From assembly GCF_039862785.1 (NCBI RefSeq), contig NZ_CP156795.1, forward strand, positions 1,860,001 through 1,924,000: a stretch of 64,000 nt of DNA, in the 5' to 3' direction. The notes beneath the pieces were generated by a model. That model was not told the DNA's origin, searched no databases, and saw nothing but the letters and a program-made list of their open reading frames with translations. The translations under genes were made by a program, and so were the position numbers. Shown here piece by piece: positions 17,048-24,632 of this stretch. Source of the DNA: Acinetobacter sp. ANC 7912. Lineage in GTDB: Bacteria > Pseudomonadota > Gammaproteobacteria > Pseudomonadales > Moraxellaceae. Position 1 is the stretch's first letter; each line of letters opens with the position of its first letter.

Positions 17048-18301
17048 TTAAAACCAACCTTTGCGGCCTTTTCGGATCTGATCAGCACAACGTAAAGCTT
17101 CCTGAGTCAGCCCCCACAATCGGTAATCGCCCGTAATCGAAGCAGTCGGGAAATTATGGGTATAGGCAAAACTTAGATTTCGTTCTGGATCACACCAGGC
17201 ACCTGAACCATTAAAACCGATATGGCCAAAACCTTTGCTGGATTTCCCCAGAGTCAGAATACGATGATAGCCTAATCGCCAGTGCATCGGTAAAGGCATG
17301 ATCCGGTCACGATGGGTATATTGCACTGTGCTTAAACGTTGAAAAATATCTTGTGAAATCAGTTGCTGTCCTTGCCATTGGCCTTGCTGTACCAGCATGG
17401 CATAGACTTTTGCCAGACTGTTCGCCGTAAATACACCCGTTGCAGCAGGTATAATGGCTTTCAGCCCTTCATCACTAAAGAAATTCAGATGCTTCATGCC
17501 TTTGGGAATCATGGCATCCTGAAAATCCTGTGGATTCTGCCCACTCCACTGTAAAGCTCGTTCCATCAGATTCGGTTTTCTTGCTCTCGGCTGAGTCTTT
17601 TCTGCTCGTGGTTGGGTATCTGTTTTCTTACGATGAATTGGTCGCGCTACACGTGAAAGCTTATGTTCAGGCACACCAAAATAAGCGCCATCCAGCTGTA
17701 ATGGCTGTACCAGATATTCGTTCATCAATTCAGCTAGCGTATTGCCTGTGGCTTTTTCCAATGCACCGCCCACCTGCCAACCAAAGGTCAAGGGCTGATA
17801 AGCCGCAGCTGTACCCAGTTCAAAACGTGGTTTGGCTGCAGCAATCCGTTCCAGCATATGCGACCAGTCCAGCATTTCCCGGGCATTATCAATAATGTTA
17901 CGAATATCATAAAGACCACTTTGATGGCTGAGCATATGGGCCAGCGTGATTTTATCTTTACCCTGCTGAGCAAACTCTGGCCAGTATTCGGCTACAGGCG
18001 TGTCATAGCTGATTAATCCACGACTCACCAGAATATGTACCAACGTCGCGAGTACACCTTTCCCGGTGGAATAACATACCGACAGCGTATCCGGCTGCCA
18101 GGCTTCCAATTCTGACTTCTTGCCGGTATAGATATCCAGCACCTTTTTACCCTGATGGTAGACCACTAATGCTGCACCACCCTGTCCGGCACGGGCATCC
18201 TGAAAACGGCTAAAGTGCACCGCCAGATCATGAAAACGCGGATGCACATAGCCTTGATAATTATTAGCTTTGGCTGTCAGAAATTCTTTAATCGGTTTCA
18301 T
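17048..18301 (-). CDS. Serine hydrolase, class C beta-lactamase/EstB-like
   Basis: 417 residues. The S-x-x-K nucleophile motif is STGK in SVCYSTGKGVLATLVHIL (about residue 95), followed by HMLSHQSGLYDIR, a tyrosine region AAYQPLTFGWQVGG and the C-terminal GHIGFNGSGAWCDPERNL. This is the Beta-lactamase superfamily (PF00144), which includes esterases and peptidases; no signal peptide is seen, so a cytoplasmic esterase is likelier than a resistance enzyme. A basic linker (about 220-250) is unusual. It is transcribed toward the lipoprotein remnant. Confidence 0.87.
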   Translation of the reverse strand: MKPIKEFLTAKANNYQGYVHPRFHDLAVHFSRFQDARAGQGGAALVVYHQGKKVLDIYTGKKSELEAWQPDTLSVCYSTGKGVLATLVHILVSRGLISYDTPVAEYWPEFAQQGKDKITLAHMLSHQSGLYDIRNIIDNAREMLDWSHMLERIAAAKPRFELGTAAAYQPLTFGWQVGGALEKATGNTLAELMNEYLVQPLQLDGAYFGVPEHKLSRVARPIHRKKTDTQPRAEKTQPRARKPNLMERALQWSGQNPQDFQDAMIPKGMKHLNFFSDEGLKAIIPAATGVFTANSLAKVYAMLVQQGQWQGQQLISQDIFQRLSTVQYTHRDRIMPLPMHWRLGYHRILTLGKSSKGFGHIGFNGSGAWCDPERNLSFAYTHNFPTASITGDYRLWGLTQEALRCADQIRKGRKGWF

Positions 18302-18361
18302 ATGTCCTTCCTTGGCCCATGTTGTAACTGAAATCGAATATTTAGCAGAAATCCAAATAAA

Positions 18362-18390
18362 AAAGCCTAAATCAAGTTTAGGCTTTTTTT
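18362..18390. terminator. Bidirectional terminator after the MaoC gene
   Basis: aaagcctaaa (18362-18371) and tttaggcttt (18377-18386) form a perfect 10-bp stem with a 5-nt loop, with A/T tracts on both sides. It ends the minus-strand MaoC transcript. Confidence 0.9.
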
Positions 18391-18396
18391 AAATAT

Positions 18397-19251
18397 TTAA
18401 AGTGCCTTGATGCTTCCCGAAACATGCGGTTTCTGGCTTTTCGAGTTACGGATTAGAAACTCAGTATCATTGCCTGATTCTTCGGTCAGGAATTGTACTT
18501 TAGATGGCAGATACATCGGTAACTTGAACCAGACATCTGCTTCATAAGCATCTGGTAAAGTCAGGCTTGCCAAAGCTCTTGCCTTACTCCACATGCCGTG
18601 TGCAATCGCCTGTTTGAAACCAAAGGCTTTTGCCGTAATCGCATGAATATGGATCAAGTTAAAGTCACCTGAAGACATGGCATAGCGACGGCCAGTATTT
18701 TCAGACACATCCCATTCTGCATTGACTTCATAATTTGGTGTTTTTGTCTCTGCAGCTTTAGGTGCAGCCTTGCCATCGGTTTTCTGACGTGACAGGTAAG
18801 TGGTCAATGCCTCAACCACAACCTCATCACCCACTTTAACCGTAGTAATAAAATCAAACTGAACACCTTTATCATGTGGCTGCAATTCACCAAACTTGCA
18901 AGACAAGATCAGCTGTTCATTTACCCCAACCTTACGGTATTGCTTGATCTGGTTACGGATATGCACCAGACCTAAAATCGGAAATGGAAAAGCTTCAGAG
19001 GTCATCATGTGCATCTGCAGGCTTTGTGATAGCACCGCCAGATAGATCGCCGGGATATAGCCATTATTCTTGAAGCCACAAACAGCGTTATAAGACTTTA
19101 AATGCTTTTGGTCGACCTTGAATGAATCCACCACATATTCAACTTGCGGCAGAACTTTTTCACCCTTTGGCTTTTTCGCAATCAAGCCTTGAATGATTTT
19201 TGGATAAGCAAGATACGGCTTTGGAAGTTGACTAAAATGGCGAGTATTCAT
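18397..19251 (-). CDS. MaoC-like (R)-specific enoyl-CoA hydratase, HtdX-type
   Basis: 284 residues with a double hotdog arrangement. The C-terminal MaoC domain has RRYAMSSGDFNLIHIHAITAKAFGFKQAIAHGMW, the hydratase-2 motif with the catalytic Asp and His. The N-terminal half (about 1-150) is the degenerate hotdog. It likely hydrates trans-2-enoyl-CoA to the (R)-3-hydroxy form. Its position downstream of a long FabG and divergent from a thiolase parallels htdX-fabG4-fadA2 of Mycobacterium tuberculosis (Rv0241c-Rv0243), where HtdX is about 280 residues. A repeat separates it from the FabG gene. Confidence 0.87.
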   Translation of the reverse strand: MNTRHFSQLPKPYLAYPKIIQGLIAKKPKGEKVLPQVEYVVDSFKVDQKHLKSYNAVCGFKNNGYIPAIYLAVLSQSLQMHMMTSEAFPFPILGLVHIRNQIKQYRKVGVNEQLILSCKFGELQPHDKGVQFDFITTVKVGDEVVVEALTTYLSRQKTDGKAAPKAAETKTPNYEVNAEWDVSENTGRRYAMSSGDFNLIHIHAITAKAFGFKQAIAHGMWSKARALASLTLPDAYEADVWFKLPMYLPSKVQFLTEESGNDTEFLIRNSKSQKPHVSGSIKAL

Positions 19252-19365
19252 ACTGAACCTTTGAAAACATTATCTTTATAAAGTTTCCTCACCTGAGCAT
19301 ACTTCAATCATCCTAGCCATGTGAAGTGCCGATGAGGATTTGAGAATTTTGATTTTTCTCTTTTT

Positions 19366-19440
19366 TAATCCCCCTAAATCCCCCTTTATGAAAGGGGGAC
19401 TTCTCCTCTCTGAGCAAGTTTTAAAGCACTGCTTTAAAAC
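19366..19440. repeat. Intergenic repeat with two hairpins
   Basis: The stretch contains aatccccctaaatccccc and a perfect hairpin CCCCCTTT-atg-AAAGGGGG (19380-19398), then a second perfect hairpin TTTTAAAGC-act-GCTTTAAAA (19419-19439). Related sequence occurs twice at 48849-48942. Frames read through it give the PPFIKGDLGG-type peptide often mis-annotated in intergenic repeats, so the 75-codon frame here is not a gene. It lies between fabG and maoC on one strand and may attenuate or stabilise the transcript. Confidence 0.75.
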
Positions 19441-19475
19441 GAAGCGCAAGAAAGGAAAGTTGGGGAGAGATTCTA

Positions 19476-20867
19476 TTAAGCCCCTAACAGACTCTGACCA
19501 CAAACACGAACCACGTTGCCATTCAAGCCTGAAGAAGCAGTTGCTGCAAACATGGCTATCGTTTCAGCCACATCCACTGGCAAGCCACCTTGACTCATAG
19601 AGTTCATACGGCGACCTGCTTCACGAATGGTGAACGGAATTGCTGCGGTCATTTGGGTTTCGATGAAACCAGGAGCCACAGCATTGATGGTGATACCATT
19701 AGTCAGTGTAGGTGCTGTATATTTCACAATACCAATCACACCCGCTTTAGACGCTGCATAGTTGGTTTGACCCAGGTTACCGGCAATACCTGAGATTGAA
19801 GATACGCAGACAATACGGCCATTAGTATTCAGACCATCGTTATTCAGCAGATAATCATTGACGCGCTCAATTGCTGACAGGTTGATGTTGATCACCAGAT
19901 CCCACAACTCAGGCTTCATGTTCGCCAAAGTCTTGTCACGAGTAATACCTGCGTTGTGTACGATAATATCCAGACCGCCCTGTTCAACCGCAGCCGCTTT
20001 GATTTTCTCGCCTGCATCAGCGGCAGTAATGTCGATTGCCAGTGTTGAACCACCAATCTCACCCGCTACACGATCCAGATCAGATTGCTGTTGTGGAACG
20101 TCCAGACAGATCACATGTGCACCATCACGTGCCAGTACATGAGCAATCGCTTCACCAATACCACGGCTTGCACCAGTCACTACCGCAGTTTTTCCAGCAA
20201 GCGGTTTTGTCCAGTCCACATTGAATAATTCTGCTTTAGAAACACGGATCACCTGACCAGACACATAAGCAGAACGTGGAGAAATTGCAAAACGTAGTGC
20301 AGATTCAAGATTTGCTTCAGCACCATTGTCCACATAGATCAGGTTGGCTGCGATACCTTTCTTAAATTCTTTACCAACAGATTTGATAAAGCCTTCCAGT
20401 GCGCGTTGTGCGATCGCCTGTTTCACGGAAGTTGCTGAATCCGGGTTAATGCCCACAATTACCACACGGCCAGATGCCTGAATTTGACGTGCGATTGGAT
20501 GGAAGAAGTCATAAACGGCTTTCAGGTCATCTGAGTTTTGGATACCAGACGCATCGAAAAGCGCAACCTTGAACTTAGACTCTTTGTCGCCCTCATTGAA
20601 TGCACCCAGATTCAGGCCGACTTTCGCTGCTGCCTGTTGCAGCTCAGCATTATTCCCCGCATAGCTGTTAGCATGGATGTTTGCCAAAACTTTTGCAATT
20701 GAACCGGTCAAGGTACTGCCAGGTGCAGCACCGAATAAAACTGCGCCTTTTACAACAGGAGTTGCAGACTCATAGCGCTCAAGAAAAGTTGGGGATGGAA
20801 GACCCAGGTTTTTAATGACAAATTTACCAATAGGAGACTTTGCAAATGCTTGGTACTGGTCAGTCAT
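19476..20867 (-). CDS. Long 3-oxoacyl-ACP/CoA reductase (FabG4-type SDR)
   Basis: 463 residues, about 200 more than ordinary FabG. The C-terminal two thirds are a complete short-chain dehydrogenase: GKTAVVTGASRGIGEAIA (about residues 225-242), HNAGITRD, and the catalytic SSISGIAGNLGQTNYAASKAG. The N-terminal about 200 residues are a second, degenerate Rossmann-like domain, as in mycobacterial FabG4 (454 residues), an NADH-dependent 3-oxoacyl reductase. It likely converts 3-oxoacyl to (R)-3-hydroxyacyl thioesters in concert with the adjacent MaoC and thiolase. Cofactor and chain length cannot be read from sequence. Confidence 0.9.
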   Translation of the reverse strand: MTDQYQAFAKSPIGKFVIKNLGLPSPTFLERYESATPVVKGAVLFGAAPGSTLTGSIAKVLANIHANSYAGNNAELQQAAAKVGLNLGAFNEGDKESKFKVALFDASGIQNSDDLKAVYDFFHPIARQIQASGRVVIVGINPDSATSVKQAIAQRALEGFIKSVGKEFKKGIAANLIYVDNGAEANLESALRFAISPRSAYVSGQVIRVSKAELFNVDWTKPLAGKTAVVTGASRGIGEAIAHVLARDGAHVICLDVPQQQSDLDRVAGEIGGSTLAIDITAADAGEKIKAAAVEQGGLDIIVHNAGITRDKTLANMKPELWDLVININLSAIERVNDYLLNNDGLNTNGRIVCVSSISGIAGNLGQTNYAASKAGVIGIVKYTAPTLTNGITINAVAPGFIETQMTAAIPFTIREAGRRMNSMSQGGLPVDVAETIAMFAATASSGLNGNVVRVCGQSLLGA

Positions 20868-21109
20868 GATTATTATCTCTCAATACAAATTAGTTTTTGG
20901 ATCAATTTAAGTTATCCTTTAACTTCAACATGATGTCAGATACTTATATTTCAATAGATCCATCAGATTTCGGGTCAATAATACTTGAGATAATAGGGAG
21001 ATGACTTGACCTAAGCGCAGTCTGTAATGTCATTCTAGTCAATACAGCCTATAGCCTTCTATGCTAATGTAGCTGCCAAGAAGATGATCTATTTGCCTGG
21101 TAAAGCCTT
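20868..21109. promoter_or_regulatory. Divergent promoter region of the fabG4-type and thiolase genes
   Basis: This 242-bp gap separates divergent starts, so both promoters must lie here. It is A/T-rich and contains no frame of note. I could not identify -10/-35 boxes or an operator with confidence. Confidence 0.5.
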
Positions 21110-22627
21110 ATGAGCAAAACAACTCAAGAAAATCCAGCGGTCGAGAATCCTGCAGCAGACAGCGTGTCAAAAGCATCAACTACACGCAAGCGCACCAGCA
21201 AAACTGCAAGTGCAGCAACTTCTGCAGAAAAAACACCGGCGAAAAGCACGCGCACCCGTGCCGCGTCTACTCGTACGGACAAAACGACTTCAACAAATAA
21301 AACCTCAACTTTAAAAACACAAACTTCTGTTCAACAGGATCAAAACATGAGCCAAAATACAGTTCGCCGCGTTGCTATTATCGGTGGTAACCGCATTCCA
21401 TTTGCACGTTCTAACGGTGTTTACTTTACGGCATCCAATACTGATATGTTCACCGCAGCCCTGAATGGCCTGATTGAACGCTTTAACCTGCAAGGTCAAC
21501 GCTTGGGTGAAGTGGTTGCTGGCGCGGTACTAAAACACAGCCGTGACTTCAATATGACCCGTGAGTGCGTATTGAATACTGCTCTTGCACCTGAAACTCC
21601 TGCTTATGACATTCAGCAAGCATGTGGTACTGGTCTGCAAGCAGCTTTCCAGGTCGCGAATAAAATCGCTTTAGGTCAAATTGAAGTGGGGATCGCGGGC
21701 GGTGTAGATACGACTTCTGACGCACCAATCGCTTTCGGTGATGGCTTACGTAAAGCCCTGCTAGAACTGAACATCGCAAAAACAGCGAAAGACCGCCTGA
21801 AAGCACTGACCAAAATCAATGTCAAAGACCTGATGGATGCACCGAAAAATGGTGAGCCACGTACTGGCCTGTCTATGGGTGACCACCAGGCGATCACTGC
21901 TCTGGAATGGGGTATTTCCCGTGAAGCACAGGACGAACTGGCAGCATCTTCACACCAGAAAATGGCAGCGGCTTATGAAGAAGGCTTCTTTGATGACCTG
22001 ATCACCCCATTCCTAGGCTTGGATCGTGACAACAATCTGCGTCCAGATTCTTCAGTTGAAAAACTGGCCAAACTGAAACCAGTGTTTGGTAAAGGCGATG
22101 CGCGTACCATGACTGCGGGTAACTCAACTCCTCTGACTGATGGTGCATCTTGTGTGCTGTTAGCTTCTGAAGAATGGGCAAAAGCCAATGGTCATGAAGT
22201 GTTGGCTTACCTGACATTCCAGGAAACCGCAGCAGTTGACTTCGTAGAGAAAAAAGAAGGTCTGTTGATGGCGCCAGCTTATGCAGTACCTCGTATGCTG
22301 GAACGTGCGGGTCTCAAACTTCAGGACTTCGACTTCTATGAAATTCATGAAGCATTTGCTTCTCAGGTACTGTCTACCCTGAAAGCTTGGGAAGATCCAA
22401 AATTCTGTAAAGAACGTTTAGGTCTGGATGCACCACTGGGTTCTATTGACCGCGCCAAACTGAACGTAAAAGGTTCTTCACTGGCTGCAGGTCACCCGTT
22501 TGCGGCAACCGGAGGTCGTATCATCGCGACAGCTGCAAAACTGATTAATCAGAAAGGTTCAGGTCGTGCGCTGATTTCAATCTGTGCTGCTGGTGGTCAA
22601 GGTGTAACTGCAATTATCGAAAAATAA
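21110..22627 (+). CDS. Acetyl-CoA C-acyltransferase (thiolase, FadI/FadA2-like) with Lys/Thr/Ala-rich N-terminal extension
   Basis: 505 residues as read. The thiolase proper starts at Met79 (21344): RRVAIIGGNRIPFARS, catalytic Cys in IQQACGTGLQAAFQ, FYEIHEAFASQ, and SLAAGHPFAATGGR plus SICAAGGQGVTAI. That core is about 427 residues, normal for the family. The first 78 residues are almost only T, K, S, A, R, N and Q, histone-H1-like. Met79 has aggatcaaaac directly upstream, a better ribosome-binding site than the first ATG, so the shorter product may be the main one. It makes or cleaves 3-oxoacyl-CoA in the same module as fabG and maoC. Confidence 0.92.
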   Translation: MSKTTQENPAVENPAADSVSKASTTRKRTSKTASAATSAEKTPAKSTRTRAASTRTDKTTSTNKTSTLKTQTSVQQDQNMSQNTVRRVAIIGGNRIPFARSNGVYFTASNTDMFTAALNGLIERFNLQGQRLGEVVAGAVLKHSRDFNMTRECVLNTALAPETPAYDIQQACGTGLQAAFQVANKIALGQIEVGIAGGVDTTSDAPIAFGDGLRKALLELNIAKTAKDRLKALTKINVKDLMDAPKNGEPRTGLSMGDHQAITALEWGISREAQDELAASSHQKMAAAYEEGFFDDLITPFLGLDRDNNLRPDSSVEKLAKLKPVFGKGDARTMTAGNSTPLTDGASCVLLASEEWAKANGHEVLAYLTFQETAAVDFVEKKEGLLMAPAYAVPRMLERAGLKLQDFDFYEIHEAFASQVLSTLKAWEDPKFCKERLGLDAPLGSIDRAKLNVKGSSLAAGHPFAATGGRIIATAAKLINQKGSGRALISICAAGGQGVTAIIEK

Positions 22628-22644
22628 TTGTTGATAAAGCCTAT

Positions 22645-22664
22645 AAAAAAGCACCTCTGATAGG
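22645..22664 (+). terminator. Left half of the thiolase terminator, split by an IS
   Basis: aaaaaagcacctctgatagg here and cctctgataggtgctttttt at 24058-24077 are the halves of one stem-loop. Removing the IS and one copy of the 11-bp duplication restores aaaaaagcacct-ctgat-aggtgctttttt, a perfect intrinsic terminator 20 bp after the thiolase stop. As it stands neither half can form the full stem. Confidence 0.9.
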
Positions 22665-22666
22665 TA

Positions 22667-22702
22667 ATGCCAGTCAGTTAAGAGATTGACTGGCATTTTT
22701 TT
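22667..22702 (+). terminator. Terminator built into the IS4-type element end
   Basis: ATGCCAGTCA (22667-22676) and TGACTGGCAT (22687-22696) form a perfect 10-bp stem with a 10-nt loop, followed by seven Ts. It overlaps the inverted repeat and the transposase stop codon (22678-22680). It faces transcripts entering from the thiolase side, so it would protect the transposase gene from antisense read-through and replace the terminator the IS destroyed. Confidence 0.85.
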
Positions 22703-23982
22703 GGGTATTTCTGTGGTTTCCCTTTCACAACTCGTGGGTAGTTTCTACTTCTTTTTTTCGGTAAAACATACCTTTTAGATTTTTCCATTAAACTTTCTAG
22801 ATGTTTAGGCAAATTGCCTGCGGAAGCCAAAGAATCAAACTTCAATAGGTTAAGGATAGCAATAGAGGTAATATGAAAGCTCATTCTCAAAGGACTGACT
22901 TTTGCACGTTGAGCCATATATTTCATTTGTCTTCTTAGAATATTATAGGCAATAAAGACTCCCCATAACTCTTGATAAATCAAGGTAGGTTGTTTACTCC
23001 TTAAATGCTTCCCTTCCTGTAAGTTACTCTTGATTTCTCGGTAACACATTTCTATTTCCCAACGCTGGGCATAGAGTTTTGCTAAAGCTAATAATGGATA
23101 TCTCTTTGAATCTATTAGTGAAGTGATATAACGTCTAATCTTACCTGCCTGCTCAACCTCAATGAGACGTGCTTCCCAATAATCTCCTAAGGCTGGATTA
23201 AGTTTTTTAGCTCTTGTTGATATCGGCATTCTAATATGAAAGTCATGTTGCGAATTACGCTCCACAATCTCATACCGTAAATTATCTTTTGCACGCATAA
23301 GCCAATGACTTTCTTCTGCACGTTTTTGCCACCCGATGAGAAAATCTGCAGAGAAATAGGCTCGATCAAATAGGGTAATACTGTGTGAACAAGGAGATAA
23401 TTGGCTTGCCAGTGTGAGTTCACCTTGATCCATACTGCCTATTTGAGCATCTATAATTTCATGGGTCGCGGTATTTACTAAGCAGGTTGCTCTCACTTGT
23501 GGATAAGGAGCATCAGCAGTTTTTCCTTTAGATGAACCAAAGTGTGCAAAATTCTCATCTGTATAAGGCATAGACCAAACAACACCATCAACAGCGCACA
23601 CACTCAGACCGTGAAAGTTTGAGTATTGCTGCTGAGATTCTTCAAACCAGGCTTGGCTAAGTAAAGAAAATAGCGCATTTAAAGGTTCTGATCCTAAACG
23701 TTGTCGTGCTTGTACTACTGCGCTAGGAACACAATATTCTGTTGTACCAAATACAAGTTTTAGTTGTTCTACGACATATCCGATAGGTTGATTTCGAAAT
23801 AAAGCGAGTCCAATGACAAGCCATACCACATGTTCAGCGGGTAACTTCCTTCTTCTAATTGATGCCTTACCTGTTTGATTCAGACTTTCCTCAATCCAGT
23901 TGAAATCAATAAATTCACTAAAATGGCTAAGTGAAGGTAAAGAATGTTGAAGGGTGCAATCTAAATTTTCAGATAAAGTCAT
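22678..23982 (-). CDS. IS4-family transposase
   Basis: 434 residues, intact. DDE residues lie in VCAVDGVVWSMP and SITLFDRAYFSADFL, and the IS4 signature Y-x2-R-x3-E-x6-K is exact in YAQRWEIEMCYREIK (about residue 310). The N-terminus has the family domain ASIRRRKLPAEHVVWLVIGLALFRNQPI. The ATG at 23982 has no ribosome-binding site; it follows nine Ts and a hairpin, so expression is probably very low, as is usual for transposases. Confidence 0.95.
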   Translation of the reverse strand: MTLSENLDCTLQHSLPSLSHFSEFIDFNWIEESLNQTGKASIRRRKLPAEHVVWLVIGLALFRNQPIGYVVEQLKLVFGTTEYCVPSAVVQARQRLGSEPLNALFSLLSQAWFEESQQQYSNFHGLSVCAVDGVVWSMPYTDENFAHFGSSKGKTADAPYPQVRATCLVNTATHEIIDAQIGSMDQGELTLASQLSPCSHSITLFDRAYFSADFLIGWQKRAEESHWLMRAKDNLRYEIVERNSQHDFHIRMPISTRAKKLNPALGDYWEARLIEVEQAGKIRRYITSLIDSKRYPLLALAKLYAQRWEIEMCYREIKSNLQEGKHLRSKQPTLIYQELWGVFIAYNILRRQMKYMAQRAKVSPLRMSFHITSIAILNLLKFDSLASAGNLPKHLESLMEKSKRYVLPKKRSRNYPRVVKGKPQKYPKKCQSIS

Positions 23983-24018
23983 AAAAAAAAATGAGCGTAT
24001 TTACATACACTCATTTTT
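23983..24018 (-). promoter_or_regulatory. Hairpin plus T-run directly before the transposase ATG
   Basis: ATGAGCGTAT (23991-24000) pairs with ATACACTCAT (24005-24014) with one mismatch and a 4-nt loop. On the transposase strand the stem is followed by eight or nine Ts and then the start codon, which is the form of an intrinsic terminator in the leader. It should stop external transcripts from entering the gene; on the plus strand it is also followed by Ts. Confidence 0.7.
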
Positions 24019-24103
24019 ACTACATTTTACTAATATTTGCTTAACTGACTGGCATTACCTCTGATAGGTGCTTTTTTATTTTCTGAATATCGCGTTAAGC
24101 CCA

Positions 24104-24535
24104 CTAACCTTTAGAAAATTCCGGCCGAATGCCCATTTTCATTTCAATCTGGTCATAACACCACTGAAAGATAAAGGTATAAACCAAAATACACAGCGTC
24201 ATACTCAGATCAGTCAGGATCGCCTGCCACAAACTCATTTCCAGAGCATAAGCCACCATCGGAATGGTTGCCAGCATAAGACCACCTTCAAAGACAATCG
24301 CATGCACAATCCGGACTTTTATCGTTCGTTTCAGCTGATACCTGGCTTCAAACTTTTCAAAATAATGGTTAAATAACATATTCCAAAGTACAGAAGTAAG
24401 GGCCATGGCAATACCCAAAGTACCCGTCACTTCTATTGGCACATGGAAAATAAAACTCAAGGTAATCGCAATGATGATCAACAGAATGATCTCATAGCTC
24501 AGCGCATGTACTATCCTTCTGGTTGAAATAAACAT
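24104..24535 (-). CDS. PACE-family biocide efflux transporter (AceI-like)
   Basis: 143 residues with four membrane helices in two tandem bacterial transmembrane pair repeats (about 12-32, 37-57, 80-102, 108-130). The first helix reads RRIVHALSYEIILL, with the glutamate at residue 15 that is essential in AceI of A. baumannii for proton-coupled export. PACE proteins export chlorhexidine and other biocides and short diamines. The gene is divergent from a LysR-type regulator, the arrangement known for aceI-aceR, so that regulator probably controls it. Confidence 0.9.
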   Translation of the reverse strand: MFISTRRIVHALSYEIILLIIIAITLSFIFHVPIEVTGTLGIAMALTSVLWNMLFNHYFEKFEARYQLKRTIKVRIVHAIVFEGGLMLATIPMVAYALEMSLWQAILTDLSMTLCILVYTFIFQWCYDQIEMKMGIRPEFSKG

Positions 24536-24632
24536 CTTTTCTGACTCAAATCACTTAATCATGCCCGCTAGTTTATTTTCAATAATTTGATTATTCGAGT
24601 TAGAATCTTTCAAAAATATTGAAAGATAAAAC

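Larger units (their letters stand above)
22665..24057 (-). mobile_element. IS4-family insertion sequence with 11-bp target duplication
   Basis: 1,393 bp bounded by perfect 18-bp inverted repeats taatgccagtcagttaag (22665-22682) and its complement (24040-24057). The flanks are an exact 11-bp direct repeat, cctctgatagg (22654-22664 and 24058-24068), within the range known for IS4 elements. One transposase gene fills it. Exact repeats and duplication suggest a recent, intact insertion. It landed inside the thiolase terminator. Confidence 0.97.

Noticed and set aside
19276..19503. 75-codon minus-strand frame
   Set aside because: It runs through the intergenic repeat (PPFIKGDLGG-type translation) and has no ribosome-binding site; it is a repeat artefact.
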